Shown: piece by piece, positions 42,882-54,777 of the stretch
How positions within the stretch are numbered: the first letter of the stretch is position 1
How the letters are laid out: the number at the start of each line of letters is the position of its first letter
Origin: Lingula anatina
Lineage: Eukaryota > Brachiopoda > Lingulata > Lingulida > Lingulidae
Direction of reading: 5' to 3'
Length of the DNA stretch: 64,000 nucleotides
NCBI RefSeq assembly: GCF_001039355.2
Contig: NW_019775670.1
Span: 62,001-126,000 of the forward strand
Made by a program: the position numbers and the translations under genes
The notes under the pieces: model-generated
The model's input: the letters and a program-made list of their open reading frames with translations, nothing else
The model's database searches: none
What the model was told of the DNA's origin: nothing

Positions 42882-45800
42882 ATGGCTAACAACGTGTTCT
42901 TTTTTGTCCCGAACATCATAGGCAAGTGATTTTCTTCTGGCAAATTGTAATTTTAAACAATGATTATTTAAAAGATTTAAATAATGAGTGACGACCTAAC
43001 ATATTTACTGCGGTATTGTTTGTACATTTAAAAAGTAACTTGTAATGATGACCTAATAGCGACATTGCAGCCACGTATTTTGAACGCCACATATCTTTGT
43101 ATACACAAGTTTCATTTTAAATATAGGATACCTCAGAATAGGTATTGCATTGGTTGCATTTTGTCTTATGCCTTCGAAGCAATACGCAGCATTCTGGCTT
43201 TATACAGTAAGCTTCTCTCTGGATATGGTTGATGGACATTTTGCAAGATATCTTCAACAAGGTAAATGGCTGCACCAGAATTATTTTCATGACAGCAAGC
43301 AAAACTAGAGGTTTAAGCTACATTAATGAGTATGTAATAATAATATGTATTTATATTATACATTGTTTTGATAGGCTACACGTAAGAGTATTTTATAAAA
43401 AATAAATAAAACTGAAAAACTTGCATAGTTTCAGTGTTTGGGTCTCTGCTGGATATGCTGATAGACAGATGTACTTTGCTGTGTATGCTGACTAGACTTA
43501 GTCTGTGTTATCCCAGACACGCAATTGTTTTTTCTGCTCTTACGTGTTTGGACATATCCAGCCATTGGATGTACATGTACAGGTGTGTTCTTTTTAAATT
43601 TTATTGAAATAAATTTAAATAATTCTACCAGTAGAGTAGGGTTTTAAAAAATACCACCCAAACCAAGAATGTTATGTGTAACTGTACGCAGAATTTGCTC
43701 ATATCTAGCGTGCTTTTAGTATTTAATGGTATGCGCAAAATGTTCTCCTAATTCGCATCATTTTCACTTATTATCACTTTAATGACAAACTATCAGGCGC
43801 AAACTGAGGTTGTCAGGCTATTACACTCGGTCAAATGCACATTAAGTATTAAAAACATAACATTATTTTTTGGGACGTCATGCCCAGACACCTCGTCATA
43901 ACCACACTATTGCCAAAATGATGGAATATTTTGGAAATTAGAGATATAACTATGGTTTCAAAGCTCATTGTGATAATTGCCACAAAATCTGTTATGTATA
44001 CATGTACATGTAGCTTGTTGAAGCATTGACTAATAAACAATTTTCAAGTTACGAAAGTTACAAGTTACAAAATTCCTTGAGTAATTCAAAATAAACGTTA
44101 TAGGTTAGAGTTGTGTACCCTGTATAACATATCTGGGCAGAATGGCAAGCCAATTGTAAACTTATGGCGCAGTCGCTGGAATTTGCTGTTGTAAGTCAAT
44201 TATGTTCAGCACATTTAAAAGGTGTCAATGTCTTGTCTTAAAGCCAAAGAGAGAGCGCTTGGTATAATTTTTGTGGATGTGGTGCTTTGCGCCCACGCAA
44301 ACAAAAGAACATTGCTGTTAGTGTTAAAATACTTCAAGGAACTGTTTGTAAGATCGTCTAGCGGCAGCGAACAAAGCAAAGTACACAACCCGTAAAACTA
44401 AAACTTGGAAGAATCGTATACTCTACCAGATATGTCGCCAAAAGAGAAAATTGTCAGCATCTACTCAGAGGGACAATGCCACAACCACAGCAAAACCCTG
44501 GCTGCCAAAGGATCAGACAACAGCAGACTTCTTATTCTTGGCCTGGACCAAGGTGTACTCATAAGGAAACTTTTTGGACCATCAGTAGAAAAACCGCCGC
44601 TAGGAATGGACCCGACAACCTCATTGCCGTTAAACGCGTCATTTGCAGGCATGTCGTTTTCTGATGAAGCGAGATTTCTTGGTGTAGTTAGCAAATATAC
44701 TGTAATTTGAACATTGAACATGAAATTATGATAAAAAAAATAATATGCTGGTTGAATAATATTAATACTGCACAGTTTGTTAGTTTTAACTTATTGTAAT
44801 CGCAAATGTAATATTTTATTGCAATAGGCCTATTCTATCATTTTTAACAAGAGTGCAAGAATGCAAGAGTGCCGGAATGTCACTGTAGGCTACAAACAAT
44901 AATTTGCTTCAGATTAAGAAAACATCAGACAATTTCTACAGTGGACCTTTAAAATAAACTGATTGGATTTTTCTTTTCGTCGTGTATTTGAAATATTGAG
45001 TGGGTCTATAAATGACACAGTGAGGAAAAGGTGATATGTTCGCATTTTCATTTCTATACTGTGCGATGTTCAAGTGATTTTATATTATATTCATAGCATG
45101 AAAACTTGAAACTAAATTTATGAATGTTTCCCCTCTAAATAATGATGTACTAGTAGTTGGATCTGTTTGAAAGCGAGAAGAGAAAGCGTGTCCACTGTAC
45201 TGTATGACGCAGTCCAAATCATTTTTGATGATTTTTGATTGATGTAATTTCAGTTCAGTTTTGCTTGGTTACAAAAGTCATAAAATCGTCGATCCTGAGA
45301 TCGGTCCCCTTCTGATGCTTTACTACGGCAATCCGGTAAGACTTTCGACCTTCCGAAGTAAATGTTTTGTTTTCGCTGGAGTTTGTTTTTCGGCATATGA
45401 GTGTGTCTGTTTCGTTAGGCATATGAATTAGATTGTAAAATTCTTATGGTTTTTTTGTATATTTCCAGCAGAAATACATGTATTTCAGAAAAACTATAAC
45501 TGCAGAATCTAAATATTTGTACTATACATGTTGATATTCATCCTTACAGAATCCATGGTGGAAATTCCTTAATTATGTTTTCGATTAAAGTCAATGATTT
45601 TATTTCTTACATTATCATATGTTATATATTCTTCATTAGATTTTTCTAGATGTAGTATTCTACGGCAGCATGACTTTTTTCGGCTTGCTTTACCTTGTAA
45701 CCATCACCCCAGGACCAAGAGGTAAGTACTGCCAAAAGATAAGATGCATATATTTTATGTAATATAATTAGTGTGGTCTTCTGTGGCTCCCAGCATAGAT

Positions 45801-46165
45801 TTTCCTTTCATTTTTTCCTTGTAAGATCGGCCAGCAAAATTAATTTAGGTGACCAGAAACGACATGATAAGATAATCTATAATTCATTATGAGTAGTAAA
45901 TGAAAGACGGTTGGTTGGATAGAGTCCGTCTTTCTTTTTTCAATAAATATGTGTATTTAGAACTTTATATCCTGTATTGTGCCAACCGTAAAAATAACAA
46001 TTGTATCGTAATTGCTTTTATTGTTGTAATGTAGTTCCAGGCAGTGCATGGGGAGTTTGGCAGCTGATCTGCGTTGCATGCGCCCCAGTGGAAATTGTAC
46101 AAATCGTAATAAATCTGAGCATGCTTCACACTGCAAGTTTCCGTATGGCTGCCATTGACACATAG
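42882..46165 (+). CDS. CDIPT: Phosphatidylinositol synthase (CDP-diacylglycerol-inositol 3-phosphatidyltransferase), copy A
   Basis: It makes phosphatidylinositol from CDP-diacylglycerol and myo-inositol in the ER membrane. Exons: 42882-42921, 43127-43261, 43429-43582, 45254-45335, 45640-45721, 46041-46165, giving 205 residues (human 213). It starts MANNVFFFVPNIIGYLRIGI. The CDP-alcohol phosphotransferase signature DGx2ARx8Gx3Dx3D is complete across exons 2 and 3 (DGHFAR, then GSLLDMLID). That spacing decides the exon 3 acceptor: using AG at 43427-43428 gives exactly eight residues between AR and G, whereas the next AG would give six. Later blocks are YKSHKIVDPEIGPLLMLYYG and VINLSMLHTASFRMAAIDT. 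Intron 1 has a GC donor (ATAG/GCAAGT). An upstream-strand twin follows at 50693-53961. Confidence 0.93.
44405..44710. other. Near-identical open segment in CDIPT intron 3 (both copies)
   Basis: A 101-codon open frame, starting at a non-ATG TTG, that is also present at 52208-52513. The two copies differ at about six positions, all changing the amino acid, and then not at all over the next 240 bases. It matches no family I know. Absence of silent changes argues against selection on this frame, so I read it as intronic or repeat-derived sequence. Confidence 0.4.
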
Positions 46166-46981
46166 ACATAAGCTGACGCGTGTGAGACGTCGTCCAAGCA
46201 GCTTTAACCCATGCTAAAGAAAATGCAAGAATGGCCAATCAGAGATCCAACACTTCAACCTTGTTTGTGTTCAGTATCAGAACCATTGCAACAACAATGT
46301 ACCACCTGTTTCGAGAACTATGGATTCAAAGCGTTCATGTACCAGATTTAATACCTTGAAGTGGTATTACACGAAATTCCAGTGCGGTAGGAAGAGTTAA
46401 CTCAGTTTATTGAAATCTTTATGTTGGAACGTTCTTTGCCAAGTTTATATTGGCGTAAAGAGTAATAATAGGTATTTGTAAAACTAATTAGACAACACTC
46501 TATTTGTAGTGCACGTTACTGGGAAATGGTTGGTGAATTCCAAGGAAATAAACGTGTTCTTTCTTTCTTTTCCAGCGATGGCCGTTCTTCAGTTTATATT
46601 TGTGCATGTATTCAATCAAAGTGTATCAGAACCAGAAAAATAACTTAAATATCAGAATGTCCGCTGTTAGTAATTGTCCCCAGACATAGATATCTTCAGA
46701 TAATAATTTGGAACCATCGCATAACCGCAACTCCCAAGTGGTTATTTCCCAACAATGGCAGGCTGTCGACAATCACCTTAAAAGAAAAAAGTGTATTTTG
46801 AAAAAATCGAAATCTCACAGATTTTAGCGCAAATCCTGACGTATGTCAAAATAATAATGCTTGATAACTATTAAATGCTGTTTTGGTAATATTTCATCAC
46901 TTGAGAAGGATATGGCATTTCTTCGAGAAACCAATACAGACAGATTATTTAAGAGGAAAAATAAATGTTTGAGAAAATTCA

Positions 46982-47101
46982 CTATTGCTTACTTCCAGCA
47001 TTCAGTACAAAACTGGAATCCTTCTTAAACAGGTCAGAACCGTCCAACTTATTGATTTGCAAACGGTATCCACTATGGCGTATAAAGTACCCAGGAAAAT
47101 T
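46982..47101 (-). pseudogene. Truncated 3' fragment of an AbfB-domain gene
   Basis: On the minus strand this encodes the last 39 residues of the gene at 54778-55717 (…GYFIRHSGYRLQINKLDGSD… to GSKQ and stop), identical in sequence. It breaks off at the duplication junction next to an ambiguous base, without promoter, signal exon or the rest of the domain. It marks the right end of unit A. Confidence 0.9.
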
Positions 47102-48087
47102 GANGCTCGCACCGACTTTGGGGTCCCCAGAGGATGTCATCCATAAAAATAAAAAAGTGTGGCCTTATACCATCCCCGGTGTAAACGGCCAAGATTGCAG
47201 TAGCAGCGGACTCTGGATGTGACAGCTGTGACTTGATAATTTGCTCAACAGACGCATTGGTCACTGAAGACCTGCTGAACCGTGATGGAGTTTTAAAAAC
47301 TTGCTCCATGATAGTTTTATCTTCACACATGTGAATAATTCTCCGAACAAAATTTACACAATAATCGCTTTAGTTTTTAAACTAAAAACTTTTTTAAGAT
47401 TCATATGAAGTTAATTTTTTCAATTAAACCCACCGTAAAGTTTCAAATACCATAACGAAAAGAAATTCTAAAGGGCATCATTTCATATTTCCCGAGAGAT
47501 GACATCTGGACGGGTATTTTTTGCTTTCTTTTGTGCTATATACACTGTATAACCTTCGGTCGTTTTTGACAACTCATTGGAATAACTGCGTGTGCAGCGG
47601 TACATTAATGCACCATACATTACTACTTTACTTTGGTGGTCTTTTTACGAAGTGGCGGGACAGATAAAAAGGTCAATTTACGACTAGAAATTTGAAGAAA
47701 GTGCAGTTTTAAATCCGTTTTACATTGTTGATCGAGTGAATGATTTGGTTTATACCAATTCGGATTTATTTGAGTGGCATAAGAAACTAGTAGAACTGGT
47801 TAATATCCGTTATAGGTAATACACGCTCCCGATACGTAATTTTAAATTTCTTTTCAACTATATATAGAGTTTTCAATGATTCAATTTTTAGTAGGTAATA
47901 GCACTCTTGTAAATTTATTTTAGTATTTCATATTTTTTTTAACATCAGGTAGTAGCTATGGAAAGGCTATTTCCCTTACCACGAATAAAATCCTTTTATT
48001 TATTCAATGGAAATGAAACACGAATAAACTGTATTGATCGCACCAAACAAGAAAATTATTAGCTCTGAATGACCTGAAGCATATATA

Positions 48088-48320
48088 CACACACTGGGCA
48101 ATAGAAGTGTCACCCCCTGAATCAGAGTAGGCCCAATCAAAGTTATAATGCCTGGTCTACTTATAATGTGACTAATGAGTATACAACCGCTGTACCATGG
48201 AATTGTAATGTTGGTCTTTTTGTGAAATTTGATGTTAATAAAATGATACCAGGAGCATATCATTTATTTCCCCCAAAGTATTGGTTCAGTAGGGGTGACA
48301 CTTCTATTGTCCAGTGTGTG
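48088..48320. mobile_element. Tc1/mariner-type MITE, 233 bp
   Basis: The ends CACACACTGGGCAATAGAAG and (read inward from the right) CACACACTGGACAATAGAAG are inverted repeats that extend on through TGTCACCCC, flanked by TA on both sides (48086-48087, 48321-48322). Unit A lacks it, keeping only a TA-rich site near 42655-42675. No coding capacity. Confidence 0.9.
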
Positions 48321-48335
48321 TATGTATATAGCCTA

Positions 48336-50489
48336 CCCGTACGAAAATGCAGTAGTATCGAAGTAGCAAAGTAGCAAGTTAACGCAGTAGTGGTGTGGAG
48401 CATATTTGCAGTAGAATTGCAGTATAGCCTACTGCAATTCTACTCCAAAAAGTACATAGGATTGTACAGAGAAGAGCGCTAATGCAGTAGATTAGCAGCA
48501 TAATAGGAGCATGTTTCAAATATGCTAATTAGCTTCCAAATCGAAGCAGATTTGAGGCATGTTTGCAGTATGATTGCAGTAGTCTACTGCGCTGGAGTAC
48601 AGTCCCGCCAGAAAGTCCCCTTACCAAAAGGCCTCATGGTCTCCCAACCCTGCCCCGTATGGTCGAACAATAGAGGCCGCATGATAATTACAGGGTAGGG
48701 AAATTGGCAAGTAATACTTATCGGGCACCCAAATTAGGCCCCTTTCCCAGAGATTAGATCGATCTACTTTAGATCGACCTAACTCCCTGGGGGTTCACGC
48801 TAAATAGCTGCGGGCACGAAAGTTAATTACCCCCTTACTGCTTGTAGTAGGCGGGACGGACATTTAAGCCGGATTATCCGACAGTAATCTAGTGAGACTC
48901 CCCGTGGGGATAGATCGATCTAAAAGCTCTGGGAATACGCCCTTAGTTGGTTCAACAAACACGCTCTGCTCCTTCTTAATTGCCTCACTTAAGTTTATAT
49001 TATAACTGATGCAAAGAGAGTCCTTCGTTGTATTTCTTTAACACTTAGTAAATTGCCTGTCGCGACACTTTATGGTCTTCATTTTCCGTTTGGGCGGTGA
49101 TGTTTTTAAATCGCACCCCTTGTTCTCGGAGGCCGATGATACGCAAACGTACATAATCGCTAAGAGGCTTCTTGGAATTGTGATGATTTGGAAAATTTGA
49201 GTGTCGATTTATACCGTTCACTTGGCAGGTAACACGATGGCACAGAAATCAGTAATATAAACATGCCATATTATACAAAATACTTACTGGCCATTTAGGA
49301 AGTCCAGATAGACAAACAATCTTGTTGACACGTGTCAGGTGATTGATAATTAGGTAAAATTGAATAGTTTGAATTGAAGAGCGTCATCGCAATGTTAACA
49401 TTAATTTTAGATGACGCGTGTCACACAGTAGTGATTATGTAATAGTTAAAGCTTCAGCACTGTGTTTACCCGGCAAGAATAAAGCTAACCTGAACTGATT
49501 GTTAATTAATGTGAGATGACACGTGCCAAACAGTGAAGTTAACCCGAGAGATTGTAATCCAGCTTTTTAAATTAATTTTCTTTGATGGTTTTAAGTATGA
49601 AGAAAGTTTTTGGTTAAGTTTGGAGTAAAGGTCGTGAACATTAACTATTTTTATCGTTTTGAAGTACATAGGTGCTGCGTTAATAGAGAAACATTTGTAT
49701 CAAAATTTAGGCTAATTTCTTTAATAACATTTTACGCGTGTTTAATTATAATTCTTCCTACTTTGTGTGCTGCAGAACCAAGGAGTCAGTCTTTCGGCCG
49801 GCCACCCTTCACCTTGTCAAATAAAGAAATTTTTGATATTCGATAACGGGCCAGTTTATTACTCAAACAACTGACAAGTCTTTTTTGGAAAAAATACATT
49901 CCATCCATGAACAAAGCAATTAGAAATATCAGGACCTACTATATAAATAAAGTTTCATCGTGTTTAATAAATATTACATGTACAAGTACGAGTAGTGTTT
50001 TATTTGATCTTTCATAAATTCATAAATTCATTTATTCAGCTCTATGTGAATTCAATCAATTCATAGCCAAAATGTACACGAAAGTTGCTTTCATCACCGA
50101 ATCTTTTTGGTAAAGTCATTTTAAAAAATCATTGTTGGCACGTTCTTATACTAAAATCTCCGTATCAGAGTAGAGTGATCAATGTAGAGTGAAGCCACCG
50201 CGCATTAAAGGTCAATTAACGCTTGGACGAACACTTTATTGCGACCACGCTCAGCTTCGATCTTTATCTCAGCGAGCTAGGGTTAGGCTCTTTTGCTAGC
50301 AGAAATTAAGACACGATAATTATCCGACGGGGCAGGGCATGGTACTATTGTTAACAGAAACCAAACAACGCATGGATGACAATGTTATTTCCATGGTTAC
50401 CGCTCCAGGCCGTATGAACAACCCGCAGCGACCCGCAGAGTAAGTATGGACTTTCCGGCGGGTCTGTATCTACTTCGTTTTCGTGCGGG
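48336..50489. mobile_element. Non-autonomous TIR DNA transposon, 2,154 bp, TA target duplication
   Basis: Left end CCCGTACGAAAATGCAGTAG and inverted right end CCCGCACGAAAACGAAGTAG match at 17 of 20 positions. TA lies at both sides (48334-48335, 50490-50491), and the empty site GCC-TA-ATGTTG is preserved in unit A at 42679-42680. The left subterminal region is rich in GCAGTAG motifs, including a 15-bp perfect hairpin (48410-48444). No transposase ORF; it depends on another element. A MITE is nested inside at 48737-48942. Confidence 0.85.
48737..48942. mobile_element. PIF/Harbinger-like MITE, 206 bp, nested in the 2.2-kb transposon
   Basis: The ends GGCCCCTTTCCCAGAG and GGGCGTATTCCCAGAG (right, inverted) are followed by matching TTAGATCGATCT stretches and flanked by TTA on both sides. 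A 3-bp TTA duplication and GG-C-rich termini are typical of PIF/Harbinger. Related, older copies are at 8168-8425, 12121-12393 and 19546-19735. Confidence 0.75.
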
Positions 50490-50692
50490 TAATGTTGCTA
50501 AACGGACTAAACTGATCAACTGATATTGTTGTCAACATCGGTCGTAATTGACACTGGGGCATAAACTGTCTTGAAACTTGATATAAGCAAGGGCTGCAGC
50601 CGTGAAATTTTAAAACCAGTGGTACACAAAACATGACGCACTGAAGGGCTGAAAATCTAGCAGTTCTGTATTTGGCACAAGGATCATTTCCG

Positions 50693-53600
50693 ATGGCTAA
50701 CAAAGTGTTCTTTTTTGTCCCGAACATCATAGGCAAGTGATTTTCTTCTGGCAAATTGTAATTTTAAACAATGATTATTTAAAAGATTTAAATAATGAGT
50801 GACGACCTAACATATTTACTGCGGTATTGTTTGTACATTTAAAAAGTAACTTGTAATGATGACCTAATAGCGACATTGCAGCCACGTATTTTTGAACGCC
50901 ACACATATCTTTGTATACACGAGTTTCATTTTAAATATAGGATACCTCAGAATAGGTATTGCATTGGTTGCATTTTGTCTTATGCCTTCAAAGCAATACG
51001 CAGCATTCTGGCTGTATATAGTAAGCATCTCTCTGGACATGGTTGACGGACATTTTGCAAGACATCTTCAACAAGGTAAATGGTTGCACCAGTATTATTT
51101 TCATGACAGCAAGCAAAACTAACGGTTTTAGCTACATTAATGAGTAATATATATATTTATATTATACATTGTTTTGATAGGCTACATGTAAGAATATTAA
51201 AAAAATAATAATAAAATTGAAAACGTGCATAGTTTCAGTGTTTGGGTCTCTGCTGGATATGCTGATAGACAGATGTACTTTGCTATGTATGCTGACTAGA
51301 CTTGGTCTGTGTTATCCCAGTTACGCAAATGTGTTTTCTGCTCTTACGTGTTTGGACATATCCAGCCATTGGATGTACATGTACAGGTGTGTTCTTTTTA
51401 AGTTTTATTGAAATGGATTTAAATAATTTTACCAGTAGAATAAGGTTTTAAAAAATACCACCCATACCAAGAATGTTATGTGTAACTGTACACAGAATTT
51501 GCTCATATCTAGCGTGCTTTTAGTATTTAATGGTATGCGCAAAATGTTCTCCTAATTCGCATCATTTTCACTTATTATCACTTTAATGACAAACTATCAG
51601 GCGCAAACTGAGGTTGTCAGGCTATTACACTAGGTCAAATGCACATCAAGTATTAAAAACATAACATTATTTTTGGGACGTCATGCCCAGACACCTGTTA
51701 ACCACACTAATATTGCCAAAATGATGGAATATTTTGGAAATTAGAGGTATAATTATGGTTTCAAAGCTCATTGTGATAATTGCCACAAAATCTGTTATGT
51801 ATACATGAACATGTAGCTTGTTGAAGCATTGACTAATAAACAATTTTCAAGTTACGAAAGTTACAAGTTACAAAATTCCTTGAGTAATTCAAAATAAACG
51901 TTATAGGTTAGAGTTGTGTGCCCTGTATAACATATCTGGGCAGAATGGCAAGCCAATTGTACACTTATGGCGCAGTAGCTGGTATTTGCTGTTGTAAGTC
52001 AATTATGTTCAGCACATTTAAAAGGTGTCAATGTCTTGTCTTAAAGCCAAAGAGAGAGCGCTTGGTATAATTTTTGTGGATGTGGTGCTTTGCGCCCACG
52101 CAAACAAAAGAACATTGCTGTTCGTGTTAAAATACTTCAAGGAACTGTTGGTAAGATCGTTTAGCGGCAGCGAACAAAGCAAAGTACACAACCCGTAAAA
52201 CTAAAACTTGGAAGAATCGTATACTCTACCAGATATGTCGCCAAAAGAGAAAAAAGTCAGCATCTACTCAGAGGGACAATGGCACAACCACAGCAAAAGC
52301 CTGGCTGCCAAAGGATCAGACAACAGCAGACTTCTTATTCTTGGCCTGGACCAAGGTGTACTCATAAGGAAACTTTTTGGACCATCAGTAGAAAAACCGC
52401 CGCTAGGAATGGACCCGACAACCTCATTGCCGTTAAACGCGTCATTTGCAGGCATGTCGTTTTCTGATGAAGCGAGATTTCTTGGTGTAGTTAGCAAATA
52501 TACTGTACTTTGAACATAGAACATGAAATTATGATAAAAAAAATAATATGCTGGTTGAATAATAATAATACTGCACAGTTTGTTAGTTTTAGCTTATTGT
52601 AATCGCAAATGTAATATTTTATTGCAATATTCTATCATTTTTAACAAGACTGCAAGAATGCAAGAGTGCCGGAATGTCAATGTAGGCTACAAACAATAAT
52701 TTGCTTCAGATTAAGAAAACATCAGATAATTTCTTCAGTGGACCTTGAAAATAAACTGAGTGGATTTTTCTTTTCGCCGTGTATTTGAAATATTGAGTGG
52801 GTTTATAAATGACACATTGAGGAAAAGGTGATATGTTCGCATTTTCATTTCTATACTGTGCGATGTTCAAGTGATTTTATATGATATTCATAGCATGAAA
52901 ACTTGAAACTAAATTTATGAATGTTTCCCCTTTAAATAATGATGTACTAGTAGTTGGATCTGTTTGAAAGCGAGAAGAGAAAGCGTGTCCACTGTACTGT
53001 ATGACGCAGTCCAAATCATTTTTGATGATTTTTGATTGATGTAATTTCAGTTCAGTTTTGCTTGGTTACAAAAGTCATAAAATCGTCGATCCTGAGATCG
53101 GTCCCCTTCTGATGCTTTACTACGGCAATCCGGTAAGACTTTCGACCTTCCGAAGTAAATGTTTTGTTTTCGCTGGAGTTTGTTTTTCGGCATATGAGTG
53201 TGTCTGTTTCGTTAGGCATATGAATTAGATTGTAAAATTCTTATGGTTTTTTGTATATTTCCAGCAGAAATACATGTATTTCAGAAAAACTATAACTGCA
53301 GAATCTAAATATTTGTACTATACATGTTGATATTCATCCTTACAGAATCCATGGTGGAAATTCCTTAATTATGTTTTCGATTAAAGTCAATGATTTTATT
53401 TCTTACATTATCATATGTTATATATTCTTCATTAGCTTTTTCTAGATGTAGTATTCTACGGCAGCATGACTTTTTTCGGCTTGCTTTACCTTGTAACCAT
53501 CACCCCAGGACCAAGAGGTGAGTACTGCCAAAAGATAAGATGCATATATTTTATGTAATATAATTAGTGTGGTCTTCTGTGGCTCCCAGCATAGATTTTC

Positions 53601-53961
53601 CTTTCATTTTTTCCTTGTAAGATCGGCCAGCAAAATTAATTTAGGTGACCAGAAACGACATGATAGGATAATCTATAATTCATTATGAGTAGTAAATGAA
53701 AGACGGTTGGTTGGATAGAGTCCGTCTTTCTTTTTTCAATAAATATGTGTATTTAGAACTTTATACCCTATATTGTGCCAACCGTAAAAATAACAATTGT
53801 ATCGTAATTGCTTTTATTGTTGTAATGTAGTTCCAGGCAGTGCATGGGGAGTTTGGCAGCTGATCTGCGTTGCATGCGCCCCAGTGGAAATTGTACAAAT
53901 CGTAATAAATCTGAGCATGCTTCACACTGCAAGTTTCCGTATGGCTGCCATTGACACATAG
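50693..53961 (+). CDS. CDIPT: Phosphatidylinositol synthase, copy B
   Basis: Same enzyme and structure as the gene at 42882-46165. Exons: 50693-50732, 50941-51075, 51233-51386, 53051-53132, 53436-53517, 53837-53961, giving 205 residues and no frame damage. The signature DGHFAR…GSLLDMLID is intact. Compared with copy A, about nine residues differ, nearly all in exons 1 to 3 (for example SISLDMVDGHFARHL against SFSLDMVDGHFARYL). Exons 4 and 6 are identical. Intron 1 again has the GC donor. Its upstream region is interrupted by two transposons, so its transcription may differ from copy A. Both could be functional; which is ancestral is not decided by the coding sequence. Confidence 0.93.
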
Positions 53962-54777
53962 ACATAAGCTGACGCGTGTGAGACGTCGTCCAAGCAGCTT
54001 TAACCCATGCTAAAGAAAATGCAAGAATGGCCAATCAGAGATCCAACACTTCAACCTTGTTTGTGTTCAGTACCAGAACCATTGCAACAACAATGTACCA
54101 CCTGTTTCGAGAACTATGGACTCAAAGCGTTCGTGTACCAGATTTAATACCTTGAAGTGGTATTACACGAAATTCCAGTGCGGTAGGAAGGATTAACTCA
54201 GTTTATTGAAATCTTTATGTTGGAACGTTCTTTATCAAGTTTATATTGGTGTAAAGAGTAATAATAGGTATTTGTAAAACTAATTAGACAACACTCTATT
54301 TGTAGTGCACGTTACTGGGAAATGGTTGGTGAATTCCAAGGAAATAAACGTGTTCTTTCTTTCTTTTCCAGCGATGGTCGTTCTTCAGTTTATATTTGTG
54401 CATGTATTCAATCAAAGTGTATCAGAACCAGAAAAATAACTTAACTATCAGAATGTCCGCTGTTAGTAATTGTCCCCAGACATAGATATCTTCAGATAAT
54501 AATTTGGAACCATCGCATAACCGCAACTCCCAAGTGGTTATTTCCCAACAATGGCAGGCTGTCGACAATCACCTTAAAAGAAAAAAGTGTTTTTTGAAAA
54601 AGTCGAAATATCACAGATTTTAGCGCAAATCCTGACGTATGTCAAAATAATAATGCATGATAACTATTAAATGCTGTTTTGGTAATATTTCATCACTTGA
54701 GAAGGATATGGCATTTCTTCGAGAAACCAATACAGACAGATTATTTAAGAGGAAAAATAAATGTTTGAGAAAATTCA

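Larger units (their letters stand above)
41728..47101. repeat. Segmental duplication, unit A (5.4 kb)
   Basis: From CTTATACCATCCTCGG at its left end to the CAGGAAAAT break inside the AbfB fragment, this unit matches 47163-54897 at roughly 95-99% identity over most of its length. It carries the CDIPT upstream region, the whole CDIPT gene A and the last 39 codons of an AbfB-domain gene. About 60 bp of unrelated sequence (47102-47162, with one N) joins it to unit B. Confidence 0.9.

Noticed and set aside
44405-44710. 101-codon open frame in CDIPT intron 3, present in both copies (also 52208-52513), with antisense and shifted frames
   Set aside because: No ATG at its start, no recognised family, and the few differences between the copies all change the amino acid. 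Identity is explained by the recent duplication.
46575-46643. Possible last CDIPT exon encoding AMAVLQFIFVHVFNQSV
   Set aside because: The true last exon is at 46041-46165 (VINLSMLHTASFRMAAIDT), which matches the end of known CDIPT. The candidate sequence recurs near 56430-56490 as 3' flank of the AbfB gene.
49610-49846. Frame with a hydrophobic stretch followed by a short basic peptide (AEPRSQSFGRPPF), like a secreted prepropeptide
   Set aside because: It has no ATG in frame and lies within a non-autonomous transposon; no second copy supports it.
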